Below are positions 27,163 to 37,484 of a DNA stretch of 64,000 bases, in pieces. The notes under the pieces were generated by a model. The model did not search any database and was not told the origin of the DNA. It saw nothing but the letters and a program-made list of their open reading frames with translations. Where the stretch lies: positions 2,281,853-2,345,852 of the forward strand of contig NZ_LGQW01000015.1 in NCBI RefSeq assembly GCF_003116035.1, in the 5' to 3' direction. Numbering within the stretch: the first letter of the stretch is position 1; the number at the start of each line of letters is the position of its first letter. The position numbers and the translations under genes were made by a program. The DNA comes from Azospirillum sp. TSH64. GTDB taxonomy: Bacteria > Pseudomonadota > Alphaproteobacteria > Azospirillales > Azospirillaceae.

Positions 27163-28767
27163 ATGCCCCTCATCCCTGGAAAGACTCCGACACGTGAGGA
27201 TTGGCTGGACACACTGCTGTCGGCCAACGCTTCTCCCCAGGCCCTGCTTGGCGAGGACGGGCGCGTGCTGGTGGCAAATCCGGCCTTCGCCATCCTGATC
27301 GGCCATGGGCCGGGCAGGGTGGAGGGGCTGTCGCTGGCGGAGGCCGGGCTGCCGGCCGGAACGGCCGAAGCGATCGACGGGCTGCGGCGGCGGGTGATGG
27401 CGACCGGCACGCCTGCCTCCGCCACCGGACCACTTCCCGGCTTTCCCGTCACGCCGGCATTGACGCCGGTCACGGGCGCCGATGGCCGTATCCACGCGGT
27501 GGCTCTCGTGGCCGACGCCGGGGCGGCCGCCTTGGCGCAAGCAAGGGCGGAGGCGGCGCAGGCCCGCGCCGATGCCGAGCGCGCCCGCACCGCCAAGGGC
27601 AAGTTCCTGTCGGCGGCCAGCCACGACCTGCGCCAGCCCTTCCAGGCGATGCACCTGTTCCACCATCTGTTGAGCGGCAGGCTGACCGATCCGGCCTCCA
27701 TCGAGCTGGCGAACAAGCTGGAGCAGGCGATCCTCGGCGGCGAGGCGCTGCTGCGCGCCCTGCTGGAGGTCTCGGCGCTGGAGGCCGGGCTGGTCACCGC
27801 CAAGCCGCAGACCTTCCCGGTCGACGAACTGTTCGCCAAGATGCTGGAGGAGTTCGGCCCGGAGGCGGAGGCGAAGGGGCTACGCCTGAACATCCACCCG
27901 TTCGACGCCCACATCACCAGCGACCCGGCGCTGATGGAACGGCTGCTGCGGCCGATCATGGCCAACGCCCTGCGCTACACGCTGAAGGGCGGAGTCCTGC
28001 TGGCGGCACGGCGGCGCGGCGAGTTCCTGCGCATCGAGGTTTGGGACACCGGTGTCGGCATCGACCCGTCCAACCATGCCGTGATCTTCGAGGATTTCCA
28101 CCAGCTCGGCAATCCGGGGCGCGACCGCAAGCAGGGTCTGGGTCTAGGCCTCGCCATCGTGCGGCGGCTGGGGCAGGTGCTGGGGCATCCGGTGACGGTG
28201 CGCTCCAGGCTCGGCAAGGGCTCCGTCTTCGCGGTGGAGGTGCCGCTGGCCGGCAATGACGGCGACCGCTCGGGCGACGAGTTCGGCGACAGCGAGCCGG
28301 AGCCGGCGGCCGGGCAGTCGTCCTTCGCTGCCGCTCCTGCGGTGACCGGCACGGTGCTGGTGATCGAGGACGACGCGGTGCAGCTTGAGGGGATCGGGTT
28401 GTTGCTGCGCGGCTGGGGCTATGCGGTCATCCCCGCCCGCGGCATCGACGAAGCCTGTGCCGGGCTGGGGGGCGGTGCTGCGGCGCCCGACCTCGTGCTG
28501 TCCGACCTGCGGCTGTCAGGACCGGAGACCGGCATCGACGCCATCCAGGCGGTCCGTGCCCGCTGCGGCCGGCGGGTGCCGGGCGTCATCGTCACCGGCG
28601 ACACCGACCCCGACCGGCTGCGCAGCGTCGACCGCAGCGGCTTTCCCCTGGTCCACAAGCCCTGCGATCCGGCCGCCCTGCGCCGCCTGTTGAGCCGCAG
28701 CCTGATGGCCGGACGGGCGGGGGCTCCGGCACCCATCCGCCGGACGGATGCCGCCTGCCCGCGTTAG
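27163..28767 (+). CDS. Hybrid histidine kinase with C-terminal receiver
   Basis: A 534-aa soluble hybrid kinase. Residues 15-115 form a weak PAS-like domain, 120-148 an Ala-rich coiled coil. HisKA has phospho-accepting His154 in ASHDLRQPF, followed by an HATPase domain (DTGVGI, GLGLGLAIV). A receiver domain (about 400-515) has the acidic pair in IEDD, the phospho-acceptor Asp448 in SDLRLSG and Lys499. The SHDLRQP motif places it with the NahK/ErcS-like kinases. It is closely similar in layout to the gene at 61784-63253. The stimulus and phosphotransfer partner are unknown. Confidence 0.9.
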   Translation: MPLIPGKTPTREDWLDTLLSANASPQALLGEDGRVLVANPAFAILIGHGPGRVEGLSLAEAGLPAGTAEAIDGLRRRVMATGTPASATGPLPGFPVTPALTPVTGADGRIHAVALVADAGAAALAQARAEAAQARADAERARTAKGKFLSAASHDLRQPFQAMHLFHHLLSGRLTDPASIELANKLEQAILGGEALLRALLEVSALEAGLVTAKPQTFPVDELFAKMLEEFGPEAEAKGLRLNIHPFDAHITSDPALMERLLRPIMANALRYTLKGGVLLAARRRGEFLRIEVWDTGVGIDPSNHAVIFEDFHQLGNPGRDRKQGLGLGLAIVRRLGQVLGHPVTVRSRLGKGSVFAVEVPLAGNDGDRSGDEFGDSEPEPAAGQSSFAAAPAVTGTVLVIEDDAVQLEGIGLLLRGWGYAVIPARGIDEACAGLGGGAAAPDLVLSDLRLSGPETGIDAIQAVRARCGRRVPGVIVTGDTDPDRLRSVDRSGFPLVHKPCDPAALRRLLSRSLMAGRAGAPAPIRRTDAACPR

Positions 28768-28820
28768 CCGTTCCGCACTTGCGCGTTTTCGCTCTGCAAC
28801 ATTCCATCGCCGCGATTTTC

Positions 28821-28838
28821 ACGTCACAAAACTGTAAT
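28821..28838 (+). promoter_or_regulatory. Candidate Pho box upstream of ugpB
   Basis: ACGTCAC-AAAA-CTGTAAT has the PhoB box layout: two 7-base half sites 4 bases apart, compared with CTGTCAT-N4-CTGTCAT. It lies 213 bases before the ugpB ATG. Known ugp operons belong to the phosphate-starvation regulon, which fits. No convincing -10 box was found at the usual distance. Confidence 0.55.
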
Positions 28839-29051
28839 GCGACGCCTTGACAGACCCTCGTGTGCGTGCGCAGTGTGACGGTTAGAGCAACCAAACAGTT
28901 TCGGAAGCGATCATCACGCTGCCGGTCTTTTTCGCAATCGCACACAGCAACGTTGGCGATTGCCACCAAAACTTCACGAAAGCGTCGCGGGACGGCAACC
29001 CGTTGCCCTCATGACAACCGCGAACCATACCGGGATAGGGAGACCCACCGC

Positions 29052-30407
29052 ATGTTGACCCGCCGCAAGCTTGCCCTCCTGACGGGCGCCGCCTCCGCTT
29101 CCGCCCTGCTGTTCGCCGCGGCATTGCCGGGCTCGGCGCTCGCGCAGCAGAAGACCGTGGTCGATTTCTGGCACGGCCTGCCGCAGCCGCTGGGCGGCCA
29201 GCTTGAGCAGATTGCCAAGGACTTCAACGACAGCCAGCAGGCGGTCCAGGTCAACGCCTCCTACAAGGGCAGCTATCCGGAGACGATGCAGGCGGCCATC
29301 GCCGCCTTCCGCGCCGGCAACGCGCCGCACATCGTGCAGATGTTCGAGGTCGGGACCGCCACCATGATGGCCGCCGGTCCGGCGGTGAAGCCGGTCTACC
29401 AGCTGATGCAGGAGACGGGCGCGTCCTTCGACGCCGACGCCTACATCCCGGCGGTGAAGGGGTACTACTCGTCCAAGGACGGGAAGATGATGGCGTTGCC
29501 GTTCAACAGCTCCAGCACCATCATGTTCTACAACAAGGACGCCTTCCAGAAGGCCGGCCTCGATCCCAACAAGCCGCCGGCGACCTGGCCGGAGATGATC
29601 GAGGCGACGAAGAAGCTGAAGGCCTCGGGCTCCACCTGTCCGTTCACCACCGCTTGGCCGGTGTGGGCGCAGTTCGAACAGCTGGGCGCCATCCACAACA
29701 CGCCCTTCGCCAGCCAGGCCAACGGCTTCGGCGGCCTGAACGCCGAGCTGAAGATCGACGCCCCGCTCTACGTCAAGCATGTCCAGACGCTGATCGACAT
29801 GCAGAAGGACGGCCTGTTCAAGTATGGCGGCCGCGACAACAAGCCCGACGCCCTGTTCCCGTCGGGCGAATGCGCGATGATCCACGCCTCGTCGGGCCTG
29901 CGCAGCCGCATCCTGAAGGAGGCGACCTTCGCCTGGGGTGCCGCTCCGCTGCCCTACTGGCCGGAATTTGCCAAGGACGGCCCGAAGAACAGCATCATCG
30001 GCGGCGCCGCCTTCTGGGTGATGACCTCGCCCAAGCGCACGCCGGCCGAATACAAGGCGGTGTCGCAGTTCTTCACCTATCTCGCCCGGCCCGAGGTCGA
30101 TGCCAAGTGGCACATGGACACCGGCTATGTCCCGGTGACGATGAAGGGCTTCGACCTCGCCAAGGCGCAGGGCTATTACGAGAAGAATCCCGGCGCCGAC
30201 GTGCCGGCCGCCCAGCTGACCCGGACGCCGACCACCGAGAACAGCATGGGCCTGCGGCTGGGCAACCTGCCGGAAATCCGCAACATCATCCAGGAAGAGC
30301 TTGAGAAGGCCTTCCAGGGCCAGCAGGACGCCCGCCAAGCGCTCGACGCCTCGATCAAGCGCGGCAACACCGTGCTGCGCAACTTCGAGCGCGCCAACAA
30401 GGGCTGA
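29052..30407 (+). CDS. ugpB: sn-Glycerol-3-phosphate ABC transporter, binding protein UgpB
   Basis: A 451-aa periplasmic solute-binding protein. The N terminus, [10 protein letters not shown] followed by a hydrophobic stretch and ALA-Q, is an export signal; the twin arginine may make it Tat-dependent. The mature start [19 protein letters not shown] is typical of UgpB. ATG at 29052 has AGGGAG 9 bases upstream; the frame before it is not protein-like. It heads the operon ugpB-A-E-C and is probably induced by phosphate starvation through the upstream Pho box. Confidence 0.93.
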   Translation: MLTRRKLALLTGAASASALLFAAALPGSALAQQKTVVDFWHGLPQPLGGQLEQIAKDFNDSQQAVQVNASYKGSYPETMQAAIAAFRAGNAPHIVQMFEVGTATMMAAGPAVKPVYQLMQETGASFDADAYIPAVKGYYSSKDGKMMALPFNSSSTIMFYNKDAFQKAGLDPNKPPATWPEMIEATKKLKASGSTCPFTTAWPVWAQFEQLGAIHNTPFASQANGFGGLNAELKIDAPLYVKHVQTLIDMQKDGLFKYGGRDNKPDALFPSGECAMIHASSGLRSRILKEATFAWGAAPLPYWPEFAKDGPKNSIIGGAAFWVMTSPKRTPAEYKAVSQFFTYLARPEVDAKWHMDTGYVPVTMKGFDLAKAQGYYEKNPGADVPAAQLTRTPTTENSMGLRLGNLPEIRNIIQEELEKAFQGQQDARQALDASIKRGNTVLRNFERANKG

Positions 30408-30423
30408 GATCGCCTGCAACACC

Positions 30424-30455
30424 ATCCCTCTCCCGCCCGGTGGCGGGGGAGGGAT
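30424..30455. repeat. Intercistronic stem-loop between ugpB and ugpA
   Basis: ATCCCTCTCCCGCC (30424-30437) pairs with GGCGGGGGAGGGAT (30442-30455): a 14-base stem with one G-U pair and loop CGGT. With no T-run after it, it is more likely an mRNA-stabilising or REP-like element than a terminator. It would favour more UgpB than membrane subunits. Confidence 0.65.
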
Positions 30456-30487
30456 GGCGCCGCTTACCATTGACGAAAGACCATCCT

Positions 30488-31372
30488 TTGCAGCGTCGCG
30501 TCACCTTCGACAACCGGCTGTTGCCCTACCTGCTGCTGGCGCCGCAGGTGGCCGTGACGCTGGTGTTCTTCATCTGGCCGGCCGCCAACGCGATCTGGCA
30601 GTCGGTGCATCTGCAGGACGCCTTCGGCATCCGCAGCGAATTCGTCTGGTTCGAGAACTTCACCAATGTGCTGGGCGACCCGAACTATCTCGACACGCTG
30701 AAGGTCACGGTCGTCTTCAGCCTGGCGGTGACCGTGCTGGCGATGGGGCTGGCGCTGCTGCTGGCGGTGCTGGCCGATTCCAAGATCAAGGGTGCGCGGG
30801 CCTACAAGACGCTGCTGATCTGGCCCTATGCGCTGGCCCCGGCCGTCGCGGCGGTGCTGTGGATGTTCATCTTCAACCCCGACATCGGGTCCTTCGGCCG
30901 GGCGCTGCGGGCGCTGGGTTATGATTGGGATTACCGGCTGAACGGCGGGCAGGCGCTGACGATGGTGATCATGGCCGCCAGCTGGAAGCAGGTGTCCTAC
31001 AATTTCATCTTCTTCCTGGCCGGATTGCAGGCGATCCCGCGGTCGGTGATGGAGGCGGCCAGCATCGACGGCGCCGGTCCGGTGCGGCGGTTCTGGACCA
31101 TCACCTTCCCGCTGCTGTCGCCGACCACCTTCTTCCTGCTGGTGGTCGACATGGTCTATGCCTTCTTCGAAACCTTCGGCACCATCCATGCCCTGACCCA
31201 GGGCGGGCCGGGCAAGGCGACGGAAACGCTGATCTTCCGCGTCTATCAGGACGGCGTCGTCAACAACGACCTCGGCGGATCGTCGGCCCAGTCGGTGATC
31301 CTGATGGTGATCGTCATCGCGCTGACCGCGGTGCAGTTCCGCTTCGTCGAGCGCAAGGTCCACTACTCATGA
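30488..31372 (+). CDS. ugpA: Glycerol-3-phosphate ABC transporter permease UgpA
   Basis: A 294-aa inner-membrane permease with six predicted helices and the EAA loop [21 protein letters not shown], which contacts the ATPase. TTG at 30488 ([19 protein letters not shown]) fits the family start; an upstream GTG at 30440 lies inside the intercistronic stem-loop and gives residues not seen in the family. The stop overlaps the ugpE start. Confidence 0.92.
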   Translation: MQRRVTFDNRLLPYLLLAPQVAVTLVFFIWPAANAIWQSVHLQDAFGIRSEFVWFENFTNVLGDPNYLDTLKVTVVFSLAVTVLAMGLALLLAVLADSKIKGARAYKTLLIWPYALAPAVAAVLWMFIFNPDIGSFGRALRALGYDWDYRLNGGQALTMVIMAASWKQVSYNFIFFLAGLQAIPRSVMEAASIDGAGPVRRFWTITFPLLSPTTFFLLVVDMVYAFFETFGTIHALTQGGPGKATETLIFRVYQDGVVNNDLGGSSAQSVILMVIVIALTAVQFRFVERKVHYS

Positions 31373-32217
31373 AGCCGACCCGTTTCATCGATCTGCTGCC
31401 GCACATCGTCCTGATCGTCGGCGTCCTGATCTTCGCCTATCCGATCTATGTGACGCTGATCGGCTCCACCTGGGATTCCGGCACCATCGGCCGCGGCGGC
31501 CTGCCGCTGTGGCCGGGCGGGCAGGGGCTGACCAACTACGCCCAGGCCTGGGTGGGCGAGGCCGGCGACCGCGCCATGTACACGCCCGTCCGCACCATGA
31601 TGCTGAACAGCCTGGTGATGGCGCTGTCCATCGCGCTGGGCAAGATCGCCATCTCAATCCTGTCGGCCTATGCGGTGGCCTTCTTCCGCTTTCCGCTGCG
31701 CATGGCCTTCTTCTGGCTGATCTTCATCACGCTGATGCTGCCGGTTGAGGTGCGGATCATCCCGACCTACAAGGTCGTCGCCGATCTGGGCCTGATCAAC
31801 AGCTATGCCGGGCTCGCAATCCCGCTGATCGCCTCGGCCACCGCGACCCTGCTGTTCCGCCAGTTCTTCCTGACCATTCCGGACGAATTGCTGGAGGCGG
31901 CGAAGATCGACGGTGCCGGGCCGGTGCGCTTCTTCATCGACGTGGTGCTGCCGCTGTCGCGCACCAACATCGCCGCACTCTTCGTCATCCTCTTCATCTA
32001 TGGCTGGAACCAGTATCTCTGGCCGCTCCTGGTCACCAGCAGCGGCGACATGGAAACCATCGTGACCGGCATCACCAAGATGATCGGCACCGGCGAATCG
32101 GCCAACGACTGGCACATCATCATGGCGACCACGGTGCTGGCGATGCTTCCGCCGGTGGCGGTGGTGGTGTTCATGCAGCGCTGGTTCGTCAAAGGTCTTG
32201 TGGACAGCGAAAAGTAA
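31369..32217 (+). CDS. ugpE: Glycerol-3-phosphate ABC transporter permease UgpE
   Basis: A 282-aa permease partner of UgpA with six predicted membrane helices and the EAA loop [24 protein letters not shown] at 31369 overlaps the ugpA TGA (ATGA), so the two are translationally coupled in equal amounts. The frame open further upstream is a shadow of ugpA. Confidence 0.93.
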   Translation: MKPTRFIDLLPHIVLIVGVLIFAYPIYVTLIGSTWDSGTIGRGGLPLWPGGQGLTNYAQAWVGEAGDRAMYTPVRTMMLNSLVMALSIALGKIAISILSAYAVAFFRFPLRMAFFWLIFITLMLPVEVRIIPTYKVVADLGLINSYAGLAIPLIASATATLLFRQFFLTIPDELLEAAKIDGAGPVRFFIDVVLPLSRTNIAALFVILFIYGWNQYLWPLLVTSSGDMETIVTGITKMIGTGESANDWHIIMATTVLAMLPPVAVVVFMQRWFVKGLVDSEK

Positions 32218-32242
32218 GCGCGGGCGAAGGGAAAGAAAAACA

Positions 32243-33319
32243 ATGGCAACCGTTGAAATCCGCAACGTCCGCAAGTCCTACGGCCCGGTCGAAGCGATCA
32301 AGGGCATCGACATCGCGATCCAGGACGGGGAATTCCTGGTCCTGCTCGGCCCGTCGGGATGCGGCAAGTCCACCCTGCTGCGCATGGTCGCCGGGCTGGA
32401 AGGCATCACCGGCGGCGAGATCGCCATCGGCGGGCGCGTGGTCAACCATCTGGACCCCAAGGACCGCGACATCGCGATGGTGTTCCAGAACTACGCGCTC
32501 TATCCGCACATGACGGTCTTCGACAACATGGCCTACGGCCTGAAGATCCGCGGCATTCCGAAGGCGGAGATCCGGGCGCGGGTCGACAAGGCGGCGACCA
32601 TCCTCGAGCTCGGACGCTTCCTCGACCGCCGGCCGAGCCAGCTGTCGGGCGGCCAGCGCCAGCGCGTCGCCATGGGGCGCGCCATCGTGCGCGAACCGGC
32701 CGCCTTCCTGTTCGACGAGCCGCTGTCTAACCTCGACGCCAAGCTGCGCACCCAGATGCGGGTGGAGATCAAGCGGCTTCAGGACCGGCTCGGCATCACC
32801 AGCCTCTACGTCACCCACGATCAGGTGGAGGCGATGACGCTGGCCGACCGCATCCTGGTGATGAACCATGGTGTCGCCGAACAGATCGGCACGCCGCTGG
32901 AGGTCTATCAGCGCCCGGCCAGCCTGTTCGTCGCCGGCTTCATCGGTTCGCCGCCGATGAATGTGCTGGATGGCCGCATCGACGACCGTGGCGAGGCGGT
33001 GCTGCTGCCCGGCGGCCAGCGCCTGGCCCTGCCGCAGCCGCGCCCGACCGACGCAGGCCGCCCGGTGAAGCTGGGCATCCGGCCGGAGCACATGGCCGTC
33101 GCCGCGGAGGGGCTCTCAGGCGGTTTCTCCATCGAGGTCGAGCTGGTCGAGGCGCTGGGCGCCGACACCGTGGTCTATGGCCGCCTGCCGGACGGCGAGA
33201 GCCTGCTGGTCCGCATGGCGGGCATCCCCACCGTGCGCGAGCGCGACCGGCTGACGGTCACCCCGCAGGGCGGCGCCCTGCACCTGTTCGACGCGGTGAC
33301 CGGCCGGCGGGTGGAGTGA
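32243..33319 (+). CDS. ugpC: Glycerol-3-phosphate ABC transporter ATPase UgpC
   Basis: A 358-aa ABC ATPase of the MalK/UgpC group. Walker [10 protein letters not shown] is at residues 36-44, the signature [10 protein letters not shown] near 135, Walker [12 protein letters not shown] near 155 and the switch His in [11 protein letters not shown] near 190. The C-terminal 120 residues form the regulatory OB fold. ATG at 32243 has a purine-rich AAGGGAAAG upstream. It closes the ugpBAEC operon. Confidence 0.94.
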   Translation: MATVEIRNVRKSYGPVEAIKGIDIAIQDGEFLVLLGPSGCGKSTLLRMVAGLEGITGGEIAIGGRVVNHLDPKDRDIAMVFQNYALYPHMTVFDNMAYGLKIRGIPKAEIRARVDKAATILELGRFLDRRPSQLSGGQRQRVAMGRAIVREPAAFLFDEPLSNLDAKLRTQMRVEIKRLQDRLGITSLYVTHDQVEAMTLADRILVMNHGVAEQIGTPLEVYQRPASLFVAGFIGSPPMNVLDGRIDDRGEAVLLPGGQRLALPQPRPTDAGRPVKLGIRPEHMAVAAEGLSGGFSIEVELVEALGADTVVYGRLPDGESLLVRMAGIPTVRERDRLTVTPQGGALHLFDAVTGRRVE

Positions 33320-33340
33320 CCGGGTGCGGTCGCTCTCCGA

Positions 33341-33529
33341 TCAGAAGTCCGAACAGCGTCCCTTGAACTCCCAGTCGCCGTAGCGGGTCGGCTCCGGCCC
33401 CTTCGGGCCGCCGATCTCGCCGGGCTTCTGTTCGGGGCTCTTCGTTTCCGTGGCGTCCGGAGTTGTCTGGTCGGACACCGCCTCGGCGGCGTCCTGCTGC
33501 GGCTTGGTCGGTTCGGTCATCATGTCCAT
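33341..33529 (-). CDS. DUF1674 protein, succinate dehydrogenase assembly factor 4-like
   Basis: A 62-aa protein ending in EIGGPKGPEPTRYGDWEFKG and RCSDF, the hallmark of DUF1674 / SDHAF4. Family members help mature the flavoprotein subunit of succinate dehydrogenase. The N-terminal half is a low-complexity Glu/Thr/Lys/Pro stretch. The start could be 33529 or the methionines at 33523 and 33520; the longer frame upstream is not protein-like. It is convergent with ugpC. Confidence 0.88.
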   Translation of the reverse strand: MDMMTEPTKPQQDAAEAVSDQTTPDATETKSPEQKPGEIGGPKGPEPTRYGDWEFKGRCSDF

Positions 33530-33633
33530 CGCGATACTGCGGGTATCTTGAACGCGGGCGCGGCCCGGCCCCATATCTTTGCCATGTCCGGGATCGGAGC
33601 GGGTTACCCCGCTTCGGCCCATCCTGAACCGAT

Positions 33634-34632
33634 ATGGCGATCATGACCAGCTATCTGAAGACCACCATCCTCCTTGCCGGCCTGACGGCGATCTTCATGG
33701 CGGTCGGCTTCCTGCTGGGCGGCAAGACCGGCCTGATCATCGCCTTCGTCATAGCGCTGGGCATGAATTTGTTCAGCTACTGGAATTCGGGCGACATGGT
33801 GCTGTCGATGTACGGCGCCCGCGAGGTCGACGCCTATTCCGCCCCCGAATTCCATGGCATCGTCGCCCGGCTGGCGGAACGAGCCGGCCTGCCGATGCCG
33901 CGCGTCTACATCATCCAGAACGACCAGCCCAACGCCTTCGCCACCGGCCGCGATCCGGACCATGCGGCGGTCGCCGCGACCACCGGCCTGTTGCAGCGCC
34001 TGACGCCGGAGGAGATCGCCGGCGTGATGGCGCATGAGCTAGCCCACGTGAAGAACCGCGACACCCTGATCATGACGATCACCGCGACCATCGCCGGTGC
34101 GGTGTCGATGCTCGCCAACTTCGGCCTGTTCTTCGGCGGCTCCAGCAACGACGAGCGCGGCGGCAACCCGCTGGGCATGGTGGGCGCGATCCTGGCCGCG
34201 ATCCTCGCGCCCATCGCCGCGACGCTGGTGCAGATGGCGATCAGCCGCACCCGCGAGTTCGAGGCCGACCGCATCGGCGCGGAGATCTGCGGCCGCCCCA
34301 ACTGGCTGGCCGATGCCCTGACCAACATCCACAACAGCGCCAACCACATCCCCAATTATCAGGCGGAGGCGCATCCGGCGACCGCCCACCTGTTCATCGC
34401 CAATCCGCTCAGCGGCGCCAGCATGGCCAGCCTGTTCTCCACCCACCCCGACATGGGCGAGCGGGTGGCGCGGCTGCGCGCGATGGCCGCCCAGACTGGC
34501 GGCTTTACCGGCGGGTTCGGTGGGGGTGGCCGTGCGGCTCCGCCGCGTGACGGGCGCTCGCCCTGGGGCGCGCCGCCGCAAAGCAGCCAAGGCGGCTTCA
34601 TGCCGCAGAACCGCCGCGGCCCCTGGGGCTGA
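33634..34632 (+). CDS. htpX: Membrane zinc metalloprotease HtpX
   Basis: A 332-aa M48B protease of the inner membrane, used in quality control of membrane proteins. Two N-terminal helices (about 7-50) precede the zinc site HELAH near residue 134 with the following NRD; two further helices lie near 150-205, and the third ligand is the Glu of FEADRIG. The C-terminal tail is rich in Gly, Pro and Arg. The usual family length is about 280-330. Confidence 0.93.
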   Translation: MAIMTSYLKTTILLAGLTAIFMAVGFLLGGKTGLIIAFVIALGMNLFSYWNSGDMVLSMYGAREVDAYSAPEFHGIVARLAERAGLPMPRVYIIQNDQPNAFATGRDPDHAAVAATTGLLQRLTPEEIAGVMAHELAHVKNRDTLIMTITATIAGAVSMLANFGLFFGGSSNDERGGNPLGMVGAILAAILAPIAATLVQMAISRTREFEADRIGAEICGRPNWLADALTNIHNSANHIPNYQAEAHPATAHLFIANPLSGASMASLFSTHPDMGERVARLRAMAAQTGGFTGGFGGGGRAAPPRDGRSPWGAPPQSSQGGFMPQNRRGPWG

Positions 34633-34733
34633 TCTCTCAGGCGGGCCTCTGGTAAAGCATTGCGCGCCGAAGGGGTAGGCGACTACCCTTCCGGCACGCG
34701 CTCAACCATGATGGTCGCCAGGGGATTTCTTGC

Positions 34734-35666
34734 ATGTCCGACGCCGCGAAGTACCGCCTTGTCACCCGGTCCGATTTCGACGGGCTCGTCTGCGCCGTCC
34801 TGCTGAAGGAGCTGGGCATCCTCGACGAGATCAAGTTCGTCCATCCCAAGGACATGCAGGACGGCAAGATCGAGATCACCGACCGCGACATCACCACCAA
34901 CCTGCCTTATGTCGACGGCGCCCATCTGGTGTTCGACCATCACCTGTCGGAAACCATGCGCGTCGGCGAGAAGCCCAACCACATCATCGACCCCAAGGCG
35001 CCGTCGGCCGCCCGTGTCGTCTATGATTATTACGGCGGGAAGGAGCGCTTCCCCACCATCTCCGACGAGATGATGGAAGCGGTCGATCAGGCCGACTCGG
35101 CGCAGTACCAGCGCGAGGACATCCTGAACCCGACCGGCTGGACCCTGCTGAACTTCATCATGGACGCGCGCACCGGCCTCGGCCGCTTCCGCGAGTTCCG
35201 GGTGTCGAACTACCAGCTGATGATGGATCTGATCGACTACTGCCGCAGCCACTCCATCGAGCAGATCCTGGATCTGCCCGACGTGAAGGAGCGGGTGGAG
35301 CTTTACACCCAGCATGCCGAGCTGTTCGTCGATCAGCTGAAGCGCTGCGCCACCGTGCGCGGCAACGTCGTCGTGCTCGACCTCCGCAAGGAGGAGACGA
35401 TCTATGCCGGCAACCGCTTCATGATCTATGCGCTGTTCCCCGACACCAACGTGTCGATCCATGTCCTGTGGGGCCTGAAGCAGCAGAACACCGTGCTGGC
35501 CTGCGGCAAGTCGATCCTGGACCGCAGTTCCAAGACCGACATCGGCCCGCTGATGCTGGAGTATGGCGGCGGCGGCCATCAGGCGGCCGGCACCTGCCAG
35601 GTCGACAACGACCGGGCGGAAGAGGTACTGGAGGCGGTGGTCGCCCGCATGCGCGCGGACGGCTGA
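34734..35666 (+). CDS. DHH-family phosphoesterase (exopolyphosphatase-like)
   Basis: A 310-aa DHH/DHHA1 protein. Motif DFDG is at residues 14-17, FDHH at 67-70, and the DHHA1 glycine motif GGGGHQAAG starts near 278. Related proteins are annotated as exopolyphosphatases, but DHH enzymes also split oligonucleotides or cyclic dinucleotides, so substrate is open. It follows htpX on the same strand with a 101-base gap, which contains a short GGGTAG/CTACCC hairpin. Confidence 0.85.
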   Translation: MSDAAKYRLVTRSDFDGLVCAVLLKELGILDEIKFVHPKDMQDGKIEITDRDITTNLPYVDGAHLVFDHHLSETMRVGEKPNHIIDPKAPSAARVVYDYYGGKERFPTISDEMMEAVDQADSAQYQREDILNPTGWTLLNFIMDARTGLGRFREFRVSNYQLMMDLIDYCRSHSIEQILDLPDVKERVELYTQHAELFVDQLKRCATVRGNVVVLDLRKEETIYAGNRFMIYALFPDTNVSIHVLWGLKQQNTVLACGKSILDRSSKTDIGPLMLEYGGGGHQAAGTCQVDNDRAEEVLEAVVARMRADG

Positions 35667-35685
35667 GCGTCACCGACCGGGTTTT

Positions 35686-36411
35686 GTGCGATTGAGCGCC
35701 TTTCTTCCTTTCTCCGACGACACTCTGTTCGATGCCCGCTGGCTGTCCGCCCTGTCCGACGAGGTGCCGAGGGCGGAGGCGCTCGACCGCGCCCGGCCGG
35801 TTGTCGCCGATGCCATCGCCCGCACCGGTGCGGCAGGGGCGGCGGCGCTGGCCGGCATCGAGGCGCTGGTGGCGGCAGCGGCGCTCGACGCCATCCCGGC
35901 CTTGCTGGCGGCGGAGACGGTGGAGTTGCCGGATGCCGCCGCGGCGAGCGAGCGCTCGATTCATGAGCTGATGAGCCGGGTCGCCTACAAGCGCCGCGAG
36001 CTGATGCCACTGTTCCCCGAGCTGATCGAGCGGGTGGCCGCCGTCCATGCCGCCGCGATCCGGGCCTGTGGCACTGCCCGCTGGCGGTTGATGGCGGCGC
36101 GGGCGCGGATGCAGCCCGGCCGTCCGTCCAGCCCGATCCAGGGCGCCGGCACCCGCTATGTGAAGAGCGACCGCTTCGACGCCCGCGCCGCCGAGAGCCT
36201 TCCCGGCATCGACCGCACCCGCGCCGACCGCATCCTGAAGCGGCTGGGCGAGACGCCGGTTCCGGACGAGCTGGAGCTTCGCCCGCTGGACGGCGGCGGC
36301 GATCTCTGGACCATCAAGGCCGGTGGGGTCAGCCGCTTCATCCTGCGGGTCGAGCGCGACCGGCGGGGGCCGTTCTACATGGTGGAGGATGTCGGGCCGC
36401 AAGCCGCCTGA
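35686..36411 (+). CDS. Hypothetical Ala-rich protein (241 aa)
   Basis: No family recognised. The N-terminal two thirds are Ala- and Glu-rich and helical; the last 60 residues (WTIKAGGVSRFILRVERD...YMVEDVG) look beta-rich. The start is uncertain: GTG at 35686 or TTG at 35692, both close behind the DHH gene stop at 35666, which suggests an operon. No signal peptide or membrane segment. Confidence 0.7.
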   Translation: MRLSAFLPFSDDTLFDARWLSALSDEVPRAEALDRARPVVADAIARTGAAGAAALAGIEALVAAAALDAIPALLAAETVELPDAAAASERSIHELMSRVAYKRRELMPLFPELIERVAAVHAAAIRACGTARWRLMAARARMQPGRPSSPIQGAGTRYVKSDRFDARAAESLPGIDRTRADRILKRLGETPVPDELELRPLDGGGDLWTIKAGGVSRFILRVERDRRGPFYMVEDVGPQAA

Positions 36412-36420
36412 CGCGTTTCC

Positions 36421-37365
36421 TTACGACGGCTGCCGCGACCGCATCTGTTCGCGATAGAAGATGTAGACGCCGCTGCCGACGATGACGGCGGTGCCGAGGA
36501 TCGTCGACAGGCGCAGCTCCTCGCCGAACAGCATCAGCGAATAGACCGCCGCCCACACCAGCGTGGTGTAGCCGAAGGGCGCCACGGTGGCGGCCGGGGC
36601 GGCGCTGTAGGCGCGGATCAGGCAGAAATGGCTGATGCCGCCCAGCGTCCCCAGCAGGATCATCAGCGCCGCCCCCGTCAGGTCGGGCGTCACCCAGTTG
36701 AAGGGCAGGGCCAGCGTACAGGCGACCGTCCCGGCCATGCCGGTGTAGAAGATGGTGGTCGTCGGCGAATCCGCGCCCCGCAGCTTGCGGGTGGCGATCT
36801 GGTACAGCGCGTTGCTGAAGGCCGCAGCCAGCGGCAGGGCCAGCGCCCATTGGAAGGTGCCGCCCACCGGCCCGACGATGATCAGGGCGCCGGCCATCCC
36901 GACCAGCACGCCAACCCAGCGCCGCCAGCCGACCTTCTCGCCCAGCAATGGCACCGACAGCGCCGTGATCAGGACCGGCACGGCGGCAGCGATTGCCTGC
37001 ACCTCGGCGAAGGGGATGCTGCGCAGGGCCAGAACGGCGAACAGCGTGGTCGCCAGCAGCAGGCAGGAGCGGACGAGTTGCAGCGGCAGCCGGTGCGACA
37101 CCATCAGATGCGGGCTGCGCCATGCGACGACCGTACCCACCAGCAGCATGTGCACGGCGAAGCGCGCCCACGCGACCTCCACCACCGGATAGCTTTTGGT
37201 CAGGACCCGGATGGTGGCGTCCTGGGTGACGAACAGCAGGGTCGTCAGCATCATCCAGAAAATACCGGCCCGGCCCGACCGCCGTTCCGCCAGGGCACGC
37301 TCGGCCAAAATTGCTTCCGCCTGCGCGCCCTCCGCCGCAGCCGGCGCACTCTCTCCCGTACTCAT
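36421..37365 (-). CDS. DMT-family (EamA) transporter
   Basis: A 314-aa inner-membrane protein with ten predicted helices in two EamA repeats, in the drug/metabolite transporter superfamily. The N-terminal 33 residues are hydrophilic and Ala/Glu-rich. Helix-end motifs such as LLGEKVGWRRWVGVLVGMAG and LFGEELRLSTILGTAVIVGSG are typical of the repeats. The substrate cannot be told. It is convergent with the 241-aa protein gene. Confidence 0.87.
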   Translation of the reverse strand: MSTGESAPAAAEGAQAEAILAERALAERRSGRAGIFWMMLTTLLFVTQDATIRVLTKSYPVVEVAWARFAVHMLLVGTVVAWRSPHLMVSHRLPLQLVRSCLLLATTLFAVLALRSIPFAEVQAIAAAVPVLITALSVPLLGEKVGWRRWVGVLVGMAGALIIVGPVGGTFQWALALPLAAAFSNALYQIATRKLRGADSPTTTIFYTGMAGTVACTLALPFNWVTPDLTGAALMILLGTLGGISHFCLIRAYSAAPAATVAPFGYTTLVWAAVYSLMLFGEELRLSTILGTAVIVGSGVYIFYREQMRSRQPS

Positions 37366-37388
37366 CGCCCCCGCTTTCCCTGCCTCGT

Positions 37389-37402
37389 CATACTAGTATA
37401 TG
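37389..37402 (-). promoter_or_regulatory. AT-rich palindrome before the DMT transporter gene
   Basis: ATACTAGTAT (37390-37399) is a perfect palindrome in otherwise GC-rich DNA, about 25 bases before the transporter ATG. On the gene strand it contains TATACT, a -10-like hexamer. No -35 at proper spacing was found. Confidence 0.35.
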
Positions 37403-37484
37403 GACAGGGCGCGGGCGGTGGCCTGACAAGGGCGGGACATTGCCGTGTCCGGGGCGCAGGGCTGGAGCGCGAGGTTGCGGCAAC

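Noticed and set aside
34671-34688. GGGTAG-GCGA-CTACCC hairpin as the htpX terminator
   Set aside because: The stem is only 6 bases with no T-run; it was mentioned but not called.
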